Shown here one piece after another: positions 11,584-24,700 of a DNA stretch of 64,000 nucleotides. Where the stretch lies: the NCBI RefSeq assembly GCF_022539315.1, contig NC_066315.1, forward strand, positions 21,303,649 to 21,367,648. Reading direction: 5' to 3'. A program made the position numbers and the translations under genes. The notes beneath the pieces are model-generated. The model made no database searches. It worked only from the letters and a program-made list of their open reading frames with translations, and was not told the DNA's origin. Position 1 is the stretch's first letter, and each line of letters begins with the position of its first letter. The DNA comes from Serinus canaria (Eukaryota; Chordata; Aves; Passeriformes; Fringillidae).

Positions 11584-14540
11584 CCCAGCTTGCTTGAAAA
11601 AACAATCCATGACATTTTTGAGGGAGGAATACATCCTTCAGAGAACAGGCTTCCATCATTTTCTCTGTCAAAGAACTTCAAGATCAAAAGGTGAAAAAAA
11701 GTCTGTTGACTTGTATCAAGACAAAATGCTATGACTTCACTCAAATTAAATGTTCTGATAAGGCCACTTTTGTATTCCCAAAACTCAACTTTGGGGAATA
11801 CTTAGTATATGGGGGAGTATGAATTCTAACTTTTCATTCCAACTGAGATGAAAGCAAATTCAGATGTAGGTATTTTTTTCCCCCCAGAATAGAACTTCAG
11901 CATTTCACCCAGCTCACAGCAGATTCTCATTTACATTGTGTCGATTTCCTGTCTGCTCTACAACCTTCTCCAGAGTTTGAGGCTAAAACTTTCTGCTCCC
12001 CTCCTCAGTAGATCAACTGATTAAAACACTATCTGATCCTTAGTAACCCAGGGCTATAATTTAGAAAAAGCATCATTTCCCTCTGCCCTTTATTTTTGTT
12101 TGCTCAAGGGAGCATAGAAAAAGCAAATATTATCTACAGACATTTTTTTGGTTTTCAGAGGCCACATGAAAATAGTCCCCCCCCTCTCCTTGGAGCTGCA
12201 ACCCCTTTCCCTGTAGGTCTCCATGTTATCTTGTATATCCTTCCTCTTGTTATTTGTTGTGTATCTTCCAAAATAAACAGAACTGCAGAACCACAGGATA
12301 ACTTGAGATTGCAAGGTTTAGGATCAAAACTACATTGGCTTTAGGCTGGAGGCAACACTGTTGCAGAGGGGGATTTGAGTGAAACCTCTCTAAAAGGCTG
12401 CTATTTTTACCTTTCCCCTGTAAATACTAGAGCAATGTTCACAGCAATGCCTTCCTGCTTTTCAAGCAGCAGCAGCCACTTGGTTTCATATTTTGATGAA
12501 CAGACAATGTTCCTGCAGATTTTTAGTGGGAAAATTTATACCATAAACACACTATTGAAAGAATAGTGGAGGATGTGGGATGGTTATTGGTATAGTCAGG
12601 AGGGCAAAATCCTGTTCTGTTGGGATTCATTTATGCTTCTCAGGTGGGAGTGTGGGGAACTGGAACTCCAGCTCAGATTGTTTCTGTGTATATTAATATG
12701 CAGTTGTGCATTGCACAAGATGGCATAACCCATATGTTCACTGCCAAGCACCCAGCAGGAAAGACATAAATGGCTTCGTATCATCATAGAATTATTACTC
12801 AGTTCCTAAATAGTCTCTTCAAATCAGTAAGTATCGGTTCCCCACACTCTACAGGAGAAGGAAACCCAAGAAAATCAGCAGGACAGTATTTTAGGAGCAG
12901 AGCTTCAGCTAGTTAACTCTGAAGGTTTGTTGTTTTAAAGATGAATCAGGAATATATGAAAATCAGTAATGTTTGCACAAATGTGAACCAGGACTCATAG
13001 AGCAATCTGTATGTTCTGCATGATAATGCATTTTCTTACCTTTGGGGAAATCTGAGAGACTTTGAGCAGATGGGTGCAGGCAGACACGTGTTCATTCTGC
13101 CTGAGCTCTGAGCTGGCAGGAGAGGAGCCAGTTCCTGTGTGGAAGCCGTGTCATCGCAGTGGTGTGGCGCTGTGACAAACCTAATGTACACTGCCTATCA
13201 GCATTGGTCTGTGTCACAGTCCCTTACTGGTCACTGTAAGGTCCCCTGATTCCATTCATACATGGGAAATGGATACAACTTCTTTGCAAGGTCATCAAAT
13301 AAATGAGCATCACACATTGCTGGGTTAATCATATGCCCAATATTAACTTAGAAAAACAGACGACATAATATTTTTAAAGAAAAATTTTGTCTCTTCTAGG
13401 CAATTCTTTTGACTCATCTGCTCTCAACTTGCCCCTCAACATTTAGTCCTACTTGCTCTACAGCCACCTGCACAGTGTTCCCACAAAAAGAGAGCAAAGA
13501 TAACCTGGTGTTACATGTAAAATTTAAGCAGGAAAGAAAACTTTCCATGGCTGTAAGAAATTCAGATTTCTTTCAATGAAGGGCTCTTATGATTCCATTA
13601 GATACTATGACTGCTGTGAAAGAGAGAAAAAATCAGAATTGAACCACCAGATCTTGGTATTTCTAAATATTTTCTCTGATTTAGTATGTCATCCCTTGAC
13701 CACGTAATTCATGGCAAGTAGATAATATTAACTTTTTTTTTTTTTCACTCAAAATTGATCTCAGATACAGAAAGTTTGCAGTTCTCCCCTTCAGGTGACA
13801 CTGTCTTCCACTAAGGTTGGGACAGAATGTGCCAGTCACTGCTTTCTTGGTACAGCTGAAAGTAAAGACTGTGGAACTGCCTAAAGATTAGAAATATCAA
13901 GGAATATGTGGTCTAATTTCTACCTGTTTATGATATTTCATGAAGTCTCGAGGGGAAAAAAAATATTTAATTTAAATACTATGTTTAAAATAGAATGCAT
14001 AATCTTTGGCCACAAATCAGGCTGGCAGCTGTAGCCAGCTGCCCAGGACTGCTGGTCTCTCGACTGACTCTCAGAGGTGAATATAATCTCCAGAAAGTCA
14101 GAATTCTGGACCAAGTATAGTTTGACCAGGATGGCAGCACAAATTACCCCAACTTTCATTTTATACTGTGCTTGCTTTAATCAGTTCTGGAGACAGAGCT
14201 GGAAGAGGAACAGGGCCTCTGTCAGGGGCTGTAAACAGCACTTCTGAACCACTTCACTGTCTCAAGGGTGTTTCAAATAGTGCTGTGTAATCACAGTCAA
14301 GCAGAAGAATTGAGAGGAACTGACATAATATTCAAGTATTTGTTTTCACTCTGAAAAAGACATGGATGAATATGCGGATTAAAAAAAAGTAAATGAAAAT
14401 ATTTGGAATGGTATCCTGAGGCTGCAAACAAACCAGAAGAAAGCACTTTTTCTGTTTGTTTTGAGAACAGAAATAAAAAATGCAAAAAGGTCGGAGTGAG
14501 ATATAAAAATGAAGATGGAAAAAAAAGCCAGAGAAGTAAG

Positions 14541-14997
14541 TCCCCAACTTAAGAAGGACATGAAACAAGCTGGAACAAGTCCAGATGAAGACCATGAAGT
14601 TGAAAAGAAGACAGGCTGAGAAAGCTGGAGCTGTTCAGTCTGGAGATCGAGTGGAGACCTCATAACAACCTTCCAGAATATGAAGGGGCCCTGCAGGGAA
14701 GCTGGAGAGGGACTTTTCATCAGGAACTGTAGTGATAGGACAAGAAGCAATGGGTAGAAAACTGAAAGAGGGAAAATTTAGGTTAGATATTAGGATATGC
14801 TTTTAGGTATTCTTTCCTGTGAGCATGGTGAGGTACTGGAACATGTTTCCCAGGAAGGTTGGGAATGTCCCATCCCTCACAGTGTTCAGAACCAGGCTGG
14901 ATTAGGCCTTGAGCAGCCTGGTCTGGTGAGAGGTGTCCCTGCCCATAACAGGGAGATTGGGACTAGATCTTTAAGGTCCATTTGAATGCCTTAACAG
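14541..14997 (+). mobile_element. CR1 LINE 3' fragment
   Basis: It starts within the CR1 block AAGGACATG...GTCCAGA and continues through AGGCTGAGAAAGCTGGAGCTG, a GGAACTGTAGTGATAGGACAAG-like block and AACTGAAAGAGGGAAAATTTAGG. It then runs through the CCCATCCCTCACAGTGTTCA and CTGGTGAGAGGTGTCCCTGCCC-like blocks to a diverged 3' end, AGATCTTTAAGGTCC (about 14966-14980). Only the RT-downstream/3'-UTR portion is present, and a second CR1 3' end follows at once. Confidence 0.92.
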
Positions 14998-15002
14998 CTG
15001 AC

Positions 15003-15183
15003 CCCCCCTTCTAGTAAGGGAGTGGAATCACCATGCCTGGAAGTGTTTAAGGGCTGGCTGGAGCTGGCATTGGGTGCTGTGGTTCAGTTGCTTAGGGTTT
15101 CCAGTGGTAGTGCCAGACTGACACTTGGACTTGATGATCTTAAACGTCTCTCCCAACCTTGGCAATTATATGATTCTATGAAC
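15003..15183 (+). mobile_element. Second CR1 3' end, head to tail with the previous one
   Basis: CCTGGAAGTGTTTAAGGGCTGG (15039 on), a GGTGCTGTGGTTCAGTTG-like block, CTTGGACTTGATGATCTTAA (15126 on), CTCCCAACCTTGGCAATTA and the terminal ATGATTCTATGA (about 15170-15181) make up the 3' UTR of a CR1 subfamily different from the element just upstream. The same orientation and near-abutment suggest one CR1 landed in or beside another. The CpG island begins about 150 bp downstream. Confidence 0.85.
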
Positions 15184-15339
15184 ATTGTTAAAAAATGAAC
15201 ACAAGTTAAAAAAAATATTTAAATTGTCTCAGTGACACCAAAGAATTTGATTTTATCTTTAAACCAGAACTAACAAAACAGGTGCCTGCCCTAAGGCCAA
15301 GAGCTGTCCTTGGCTCTCTGCAGGGTTCTGCCTGCAGAA

Positions 15340-15720
15340 TTTTTTCACCGGACTCGGGCTGTGCCCACCCCGGGAGTGGCCGGGCAGAGTCGCCCTCTCG
15401 GGGAGGCGAGAGCCTGCACCGCACCGGGGGAGCTCCGCGGGAACACGGATGCGTCCGCCGAGTGGAAGGGGACAGGAGGGAGCCGCGCTGCCCTCGCGCA
15501 CCGATACCGGCACCTGCCGCAGCCCGGCCCGGCCCGAGCCCCGGCCCCGGCTCGGCCCCGCCCGGTGCCGCTGCCCGCCCTCAGCGCTCGGGGCCGGGCC
15601 GTGGCCTGTGCCGCAGCGCCGCCCGGCGGCCGCCCCGCCCCGCGCCTGAGGGGAGCGGCCGCGCCCAGCGCCCGGCGTCCGCCCGGCTCCCTCTGGGGCG
15701 GCGAGGGCCTCGGGGAACTT
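15340..15720. promoter_or_regulatory. Orphan CpG island, possible promoter
   Basis: From about 15340 the sequence switches abruptly from AT-rich DNA to very GC-rich, CpG-dense DNA and returns to AT-rich at GGGAACTTTAAATAATG (about 15714). It contains GC-box-like CCCCGCCC motifs (for example about 15565 and 15630). There is no TATA box in an obvious place, no strong donor on either strand and no recognisable coding exon. Open frames across it on both strands, including one from an ATG at 15449, are explained by the scarcity of AT-rich stop codons. It could be an alternative or lncRNA promoter, a CpG-rich regulatory element or a terminal exon. The sequence cannot decide. Confidence 0.6.
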
Positions 15721-18700
15721 TAAATAATGAAAATAATAGTGTGCGGTCCCTGCACCGCAGCTAGCGAGTCCACGTCAGATGTTCGTACTTGAATATTAGC
15801 TGTAAAGCACAGTTTGTATTTGTGGTTATAGATAAAGTGAGGGTTACTGACAGGTTGGAAAGTTTGCGTGATTCTTGTCCGGGAGAAACAGACACCTTTA
15901 AGCAAAGTCACAGGTGTGTGTTGTTGGTGGAAAATGCATTTATCTGATAGGCTATGACCAGTTTCACCTCTCTTTTGCTATGAAAAAGCCATGGTTTACT
16001 ATGGGAATATAAAATTGATGTATTGCAGAAAATCAAATAATGAGACTGCAGGAGAATTTCTTTTAAAATCTCTTTACTATGTTTTAATCTCTATGAAATA
16101 AACTTTCCCTTAATCTATAAACCATATTGCTTATCAGATGGTAACTCTAATTGTTATCCAAACTCAGTATAGGTGAGCTCAAAGGGAACCATGTAGAACA
16201 AAATGGGGAAAATGAAAATATGTGATGACATCCCACCATATACCTACTCAACATTTAAAGACTAAATCCTCCTAGTTAATGTCAGTCTTTTCAGGAGAAT
16301 CACATTTCCCCTGTGATTTACTTAGCGTCTCCTGGGTGCTGCACATGCAAATCAATTGGTCCATTTCTTATTGCCAATCACTACTTTATTACTGCACAAA
16401 TAAACATCCATAGCTGAAGGTACAGTAATAAATACATTCATTGCATTTATTTAAATAAATTAAGTTGGCTTTTGGTGTTTATTCCTACCTGGAAAATAAT
16501 TTTTTTTTTTCTGCTACAGGGGATGTTTTCAGGCTAGCTATTATAAAGAAGGATGTCACAGCGAGTAGAATTTTTTTTCTTGTTGGTCATGGTTTTTAAA
16601 TTAGTTCCTATAATGCATACTAAATATATCTGCTATACCTCAAGATAGCTTTAAAAAATTTTAGGGAGTGAATTGTTAAGCAACATAAATAATACTTTCA
16701 GTGGCAGTAGGCTTACTAATCACTTTTTGCATTCCTAATCTTCATTGTACATAACAGGTTGTTACAGTTATGGAACAGGAAAAAGGTTGAAAATAAACAG
16801 GAAAAGATGCTAGTAAGTACAAAAAATGCTACATTTTGTGTAGAAACACAGACTGAAGAATTCTGGGAAGCTACTGAGGAAAATAAAAAATAACAATTTC
16901 AAAAGCAAATAAAGAATAACCCCATTGCTACTGACAATTGGGCACTGTCGGCTCTTCCAACATGCCCTAGAAATCATGTGGAGAACCCCAATGTAAAGTG
17001 ACAGGACAGAGTCATCATCAGTGGAACCATTTCAAATCCACCATGTACTTCTGAGTATAGTCATCCAAGCACAAGCATTTGTTCTTTTGGTTTTCCTGAA
17101 GGAATTGAAAATAAATGTTCCTGTTTATGTCATCACAAGGGGTTTTTGCCCACTTTGCACAATTTTATTATCTTACTGCTTAGGAGCTGGGGCCGAGGCT
17201 GACTCAGACACTGCAAACAGTGGTCTCACTCCAGCATGAGTGGGAGGCTCTTGGTCACAGTAAACATTCCTCCCTCTGCACTTGGAGGCAGCTCTGAGAT
17301 CACATCTGCAAATCATTCAGATAAGTGACTTTGGTTCCACATAAAATAATGTCTTACAACTGTCCAGTTCTGGAATTTGTATGTGGTTAGAGTGATAAAT
17401 GTTATATGATCTTATATATATACACACACATCAGACAAAGGATAATCACAGGGTCAATGAAAAATGATAGTGAGGAATAGATATTGGATGATAGCAAACA
17501 GAACATTTGTTGAGCAGCTCATTTGTAGCTGTCTGCAGAAAGGAAAGGGAGGGTGAGAATCTCCCATGTGTTAGAGTTAACAGCAGAATCAGCTGTAAAA
17601 ACTCTAGATACACTAAAATCAAACAGAGCCTGAAGTCCAGATAATGTAAGTTTTTAGGAAAGGCACATCTGCAATACTTTCACTGACATTTTCTAGAAGA
17701 TCACAAGAGTCAAGAAGAGATTCCTGGAGATTAAGAAGGAGTAGATTTGAATCTCACGTTTTAAAGAGGGCAAAGGACAGGAAACTATAAACTAGCAAAT
17801 GGAACATTGTTTGTATATAAACCTGGACACTGCTTAAGTGATTTGGCTAAAGAACACCTGAAAAGGTTCACTCTGATAAAGGAAGGCTAGAATGGTTTAT
17901 AATTCATTTAGTTGTTAGAGGTCTTTAGAGCTACTACAGCCATTGAGTTCTTTATAGGTATAATGACTGCTATGAAAGATACATTCATTTGTATCATAAT
18001 AATGAGATCATGGTTAGTGTGAAGCAGCAGCACATACCATGGGGTTTTGATTTTCCAGCTGAATTTTCTGTGAAGATGCAAGAAAATTTAAATGCTAGAC
18101 AGAGGCCACTGTTTTCAGTGGTAGGAAAGAGGTTGAAAACCTCTTCTTTGATTTTTTTTTAATTCTCTTTCAAAATTCCATTTTTGTGAACATTTGTGAG
18201 CATTATATTAAAATATTTTTAAAACAAGTATTTCATTCTTTTCCAGTATTTTTTACAGCAACAGAATGAATCCTAGTATCTTGCAGACAGAGCAAAACTT
18301 ATTTCAGTGGCAAAATTTGCTGAGATGGCAACACATCCCCTTCCAACCAGAACTGGGAAATTCGAGACAGGGAGATAAATTCACAGTGAACATTCCTGTG
18401 CCCCATGCAGGCCTTCTGGAAAGCCATTTGTACATTTGGTATTGCTCTCAAGAGTGCAGGGTAAAACAGCTGCACTGGGAATAGGTATTTCTTTACCTAT
18501 TCTTCTTGTTGAGGTGAGGTTTTCATCCAAGCTTTACTATCCCAGGCAGAGACCATGTTTCAGTGGAACTCTATTCTTACAGACTTTCCCCCATCTCTCA
18601 TGAGAGTTGGTCTCCAGCTGTATCTCATTCAAGTTAATAATTAGTGCATTAGGGAGCTGTCCCATTCCACCATTCTGGCAGAAGATCAGTTTTGTTTTCT

Positions 18701-21700
18701 CCACCAACCCCAGCCCATTGGAAACAGTGGAGGTTGTGTCTGGATGCTGCTGGGCAAAGCAGACCTGTCAGAAGAAGCTGCTGTGCTGGTGCATCACAGG
18801 TGCACATACAGTCAGCCCTAAAAGATACTGTCTTCAAGGAGCAAACAGCAAATAGCATTAGCAAATAGGATTCCTGGACACTTCCCACCTTCTAGCAACC
18901 TGATTAAATAGGGCTGGCTGCCAATAAAGAAGGAAAACAATTCATTATCATGTGTATTGGAACCTACTGTAAAATTGCTTACTGCTCAGCATTGTCATTG
19001 AATCAGCAATAGATTTTCATAAGGTTTCAATTTTCTCAAGCTAAGGGCCAAATTCATCCCAGATGTAACTTCCTCAGTGCCAATACAGCCACACTGAGAG
19101 TAAATTTGGCCCCACAATTTTAGAATTTTGTGCAGGGACTCCAGTCCACATGGCTGTGCCAAACCATAAAAAGGCCAGTATGTTGGAGTCACCTATCAAT
19201 TATTCCCTAACTATTCTTCAGAAAAGACTATTTAAAATTAAACAGCTCAAGGTCAGGTACCTCTCTGGACCAGGAGCTCTAGAGCTGAGAATGTTTTTTC
19301 TGATGCAGCATGAGCCAAGGACAGAAGAAGGAGGCATGTAGCTGAGAGGAGGATATGCAGCCCCATACTGTATTCCCTCAGGACTAAAGCATGGCCAAAG
19401 CAGAGGCAGATCATGTGACAATTCACTTCAGCCACTTCAGATGTGGTTACCACAGTTGTTCTAGGGGTAGAGAGATCAAATAGATCTTCATAAGACAGGA
19501 AGATGGATTAAGACTTAGAAAGCAGAACTGTTATGAAGGCAGTCAAGAATATGGAACACCAAATGTTCCCAGAACTCTCCTTATTGATTATTTACTGTGT
19601 TAAATTTTAATAGTGTATCTTTTAGGCATTGTTTAAATGGAAGGAAACCCAATTTGTGTGACCAGACTCGCAAGACATTTTTTCAAGTATGGTGATGTCT
19701 CTGACAGTTCATGCTAGTCTGTGTCCCCAGGCTACCCAAGGTTTCCTTTGGGTACTTGCCAATGAAAAGTGTTGCTAACTCTGTATGAAGAGCTACATTT
19801 CTGAAGCCAGAAAGTCTGCACTCCATACAGGTCTCAGTACACTCGGTACCCAGAGTTCCTCCTCATGAAAGTTTGAATGGCTTCTATAAAAATACCACTG
19901 ATCAAGTTTTTCTATCCATAAGTCCAAATCACACTTTTTAACACTCTATTGTGCTTAAGTGTTACCAGTGATGAGAATAACTTTATAGTTAGTCAATGCT
20001 CACACTGAGCAGCAAAACCAGAAAGCATTTCCTCAATTTCACTTCTGAGGCCGTTAAATATCTCCACTCAGTCTTTAATGTCAGTGTTACACTCACATTA
20101 ATGACATTTATTCACTTCATAAGAGTTTTGCATGTGTACCAGAACACAGAACCAAGCTCAGATTTGGATTTAATTTAATTTCAAAATATTGATCTTTCCT
20201 TTAAAAATGAAAATTTATTCTTTGCCAGAATTTTTACCCAAACAATACATTGTTTTTATCTGTTGCACAAAGTGTTAAGTTACACTCTGCACTCTCATTT
20301 TTGTGTTACTGCTTTGGGCCCTGCTTGAGTTTAAGTGCTTAAAGTTAGGCAATTGCTTAAATATTTTCTGAGGTGGGAGCCTCAGGCCTCACAGAACTAC
20401 TGAAGAGACAAATAAGGGTTGTTTCTCTTTTAAAGAAAGGTGAATGAGTGATGCTGAGGGTGTTTAGTGTCATGAAATTGCTTAGGGCTTATGTATTCTT
20501 GGACAGGAAATTTCTGTGGTTAATTCTGAAGCCCTAAAGTTATGGAGGAAAAAGCAAAGACTTTTGTAAGTGGAGAAAGTACATGTTTAGTTTGGATTTT
20601 AGGGTTTTTTTTCTGTTCTTAAGTCCAACATCTGAAGCTGGAAATGTCAAGAAATTTGTGGAGTGGTTTAGAGTCGCTCCTGTGCACTGTCATGGCTGGT
20701 GACAGACCCATGATGCTGGGAGCTCTCTCCATCAGAGGACGTTTTCTGTAGTTGTTTACCATGCTAAACAGCTCACCTGCTCAAAGGGGCCTCAGCAGCC
20801 TTAGGAGTTGTGGAGATTTCCCATGAGCCAAGGGTACTATGATCTGTTGCCACCTGCTCCAAATCCCGTTTAGTCCTGAATTTTTTACAGACATTTTCTG
20901 GATCAGACTATCCCTGTTCCAGCTTTGCAGCTTACTGGTTAAGGCAGGGAAAGGGGCAGAGAGGGCCAAGGCACAGACAGTCCTCTCCAGATAGTGACTC
21001 CCCTCTTGAGTTGTCTCTTCCCTTTGGAGATAGGGCATGGATGGGACTGGTTTGTCCTGTGAAGTTTGCTTCCCCACAAGCTTTGAAGCAACACACTCCT
21101 GCAGAGCAGTGTGCCAATGATTGCTATGTAAGGGAGAAAATATTCATATTTTCTCATTTCCTTCTCTTTTTTTGCAGTGGCAGAATGGGGGCAGCCCTAG
21201 GACATGTCCATGATGCTTCTTAGGAGTTTTAGTATTGGAGGATGTCTGTATTGGTGCCAGGGCTTTACTCCCTTCTTACACATTATCAGAAGGCAGCATC
21301 TTCAGGGGCATTTCTGTCTGTCCCTGCATTCTGCACCAGAAGGGGTTCAGTTATGTCACATTTCATCCATTATTTACATTTTTTACCTCTATCCACTTTT
21401 TTCCCTCCTCCTAATTATTTATTTTATTTTTTGTGTTTTTTCTCAAATGGTCCTTGTTTAAATGTTAGGAGGCTGTTTTCATAATAATGTATTAATATTT
21501 TTAACATCTGTTTATTTTGCTGCAAAACACTCGAAATGACCTGGCAAAAGAAGTAGCAGCATTTATAAATATAACCATTACTTTAATTATTCTGATTTTT
21601 AACTTACAGAGTATTTTTATGTGACTCAAGAGATTAAAACAGAAAACATTCCAGGCCACACTTAATTAAATAAGTATTACTTTTTACATTTTATTATCAT

Positions 21701-24700
21701 CAAGAAAGTCTGGTCTTGGCTCCCTTCAAGCTGACTTTTATATTTATCATCAGAGACTTTCAAAATTTCAGCCTACTTTTTTTCAGGTAATGACAATATC
21801 CTGGCTTTCACTAAGAACGTCGTAAGACATTGTTTCTCCCTTTTGAGCTTAGGTGATTTTAATTACAGGAGTCTTTACAGAGAAGATAGCTGCTTGATGA
21901 TTTGGATCCAGATTGCTGATCATAACTTCCCTGACTTCTATAAAATACTTCCCTTTCCCTGAATCCTTTTCCTGGTGTAGCTTTCACCTCTCAGGTCAGG
22001 CTGTTCTGGTGCAGCAAACACTCTCTTCGATGATGTGCAGGCCATGCATTTCCCCTCTATTCAAAGTATGCTGGATCCAGCCCTATTCTTGCAATGGAGT
22101 ACAATGAGTGAAGAAATAATCAAGATTCTAAGTTTTTGAGTTTATAATGGAACAAAATTTCTTTTCAGACTTTTATTCTAGTTCTTTTGTTCATGCTGGA
22201 AAAATGTACAATGATACAGCAGTGAGTGTCATGTACCCTGCAGCTCATTTTAGCTGTACAGATTCTCAGAGCAGCCGTGCACTTTAATAGAGAAATAACA
22301 GGAAAAAGGAAATAGCATTCAATTAAAAGCAGTTCATTTTTGTTAAGTCAATTTTGCAATGAATTTTGCATTGGGTATCCATAGATTTATGTTCATAAAA
22401 GCCCAATGTTATGTTATATATGAGAACTACCTTTTCAGTTGGGTCTTATCATAAGCCATGTATCACTCAAGTGTAGAAATGTTTTCAGTTCACTTGTTGC
22501 TCTCACATTTTGATGGATTTTTTTTTGTCTGTTTGGGAGAAGAAAGGCTATTGCAATGATGGTGTCAAAAAACAGAAGAGAAGAATTTTGACAAACATCT
22601 GAGTTAATGTTGTTATGCTGCTGTGTGCCTCTGAATCCCTGACTGCAATAGCAGTATTCTGCTGGGGCCCGAGGTTGTCACTGGCACGTTCTTTCTATAT
22701 CATTCTCTTTTTCATTCTTTCTCATTTTCAATTTTCCATGCCTAGTAGAAAATAATAGACCTTTTTTTGGCACCACATCTAGCTGTATCTTTTAAAGGAC
22801 TTAGTACATGCAAACTCACTCCTTTACTTATTTACTGAACCTTTCCCATTTGGACTTAGAGCTATTTCTCAGAAAAGGCTTTCACAGTAATGAAAACCCT
22901 CTTTTTGCGCTTTCCATTCAGGCTTTCTCCTACAGATTTGACTTTCTAAGAGACCAATTATTAGCATTCTTTAAAAATATTCTTGTGAATAGAGAGTGAT
23001 AAGAATGCTATTAAAATCTCACAAGGAGAGAAAAATGTGGTCCCCACTGTGCTATTACATAGCACCTGTAGGAGAAAAGGTGGAAATGTTGGTAGTTTCC
23101 CACATGATTTCACAGAATTACGGGTTTGAAGGTAGAAGAGTATTGGATTTTATGCTAAATGTTTTCCATAGCCTATTTTTTTTTGCTCTGTTTGGGCTTA
23201 TTTGTCCAAGATTTTTGTTCCCTAGACCTTTTGCAGTGATTTGTGAGAGACATTTCAGAAAGGAAAAATGAGTTGATGGCAGTTAGACTTTTTCATTTGG
23301 GACAATTCTATGAAAAGCCACAATGCTCAGAATGAGCTGAATGATGGCTGTTCTGATATACCTGACACAATTTTCTGCTTGGTGAGTGAGACCTCATCAC
23401 ATCTATGACTTCCTTAACGGCAGGTCACAAACAATGTAAGTTATTGAACTGAAACTAGAGCTGGGACCATTCTGCTAACAGCCAGGGAAACTATAGGTGC
23501 TGGTAAGCCAGCTGGGAACATTATCAGGGACAGAATGCCACTCTAGCTCCAACCCCATGAATTATTTTATGGTGGCCAGAGGTCTGTGGGTGTGTTTATG
23601 TTCACTGTCTGACATCCCTGTGTTTCATTTTTTATGAAGTGTGATAGACAGTGTGTTTTATCTAGCAGCACTTGCAGGTCAGCTTCCCTTTAGATAAGGA
23701 ATTTGTAAGCCAGAGAGCAGTGGCCATCCCTTGAGCTGCAGGAAGGAGGGCTTGGGGTGAAAGACTCCACCATATATTTTCAAGGACTAGAATTAGTTGA
23801 TAGAAGAGAAAATGAATAATTTGGAAGAAAGAGCAGGGTTCTATAGCCCATAGGTAACATATGAACACTCAGATTTGAAAACTTTCCTGTGCCCAGACTG
23901 GTAAGCCTTTTACCAGTGTGAGATGTGGATGTGTGTCCTACCAGCCCTCTTCTTCCTTTCACTCAGAATGTATTTTACAGGGAGGAAAATTGAAGTCTAT
24001 ATCAGAGCACCCAGCCAATTCCACAGTCAGGATCCAGTTCTACACACATCCATTTCTCTTGGTCTATCTTTGGATCCTACTGTAGGTACCAAACCCAAGC
24101 TCCCCTCATACAGCCCACAGGCTTCTTATGTCAAAGAACCTTTCACAAACTTGGCAATGCTTTAGCCCAGGTCGGAACAAGGTCTGTCTGAGAAGCCTTG
24201 TGCTCCCAGCAGCCCATGGTCTTGTTCCCCAGCTTCCCACAAGTCATAATACTGTCATGAAGGGCTATGGTTCTTTTTACAGACCTGTCCAAATCAGCTG
24301 TAAAGCTGTCTACAAAATATTAAAATATTTTAAATAATAGAAAGAATCACTGATTTTTGAAGAAAAAACTGAAATCTGCAACATGAATATGTCCAACTAA
24401 ATGTGCAATCTCTGCAGTTGTGCATTGTAGGGAAAAAAATATAATGGAAAGTTCTGAAATTTTTTTGCAAGAGAAATATCTAATAAAGAGCTCATGGAAA
24501 CTACACATTTCTTTGGACATGTAATAATTATATGACCAAAATATATTAGATAAGCAATAAGGACTCAGGAAAAAATTTTACTACATAATAAATTACAGTT
24601 TCTCTTTTATAGTCACTCTGTATGCTGAAAAGACATAGCTTATTCTGTAAGACATGAATCAAGAAATAACAGACTTTACAGCAGGTTTTTAATTAATGTT

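Larger units (their letters stand above)
10055..14540. other. Gene-free AT-rich unique DNA
   Basis: No supported exon, RNA gene or recognisable mobile element. It holds a direct/inverted repeat cluster (10860-10910), a striking perfect hairpin (11545-11583) and a short poly-T run near 13733-13746. Reading frames are short and scattered over both strands. Confidence 0.6.

Noticed and set aside
15282..15764. Frames of 66-160 codons across the small CpG island
   Set aside because: GC-driven absence of stops on both strands. No splice signals or recognisable peptide support translation.
21158..21182. Strong-looking acceptor TTCCTTCTCTTTTTTTGCAG
   Set aside because: The sequence after it is soon closed in frame and no matching donor or coding-like peptide follows. 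A decoy splice site is most likely.
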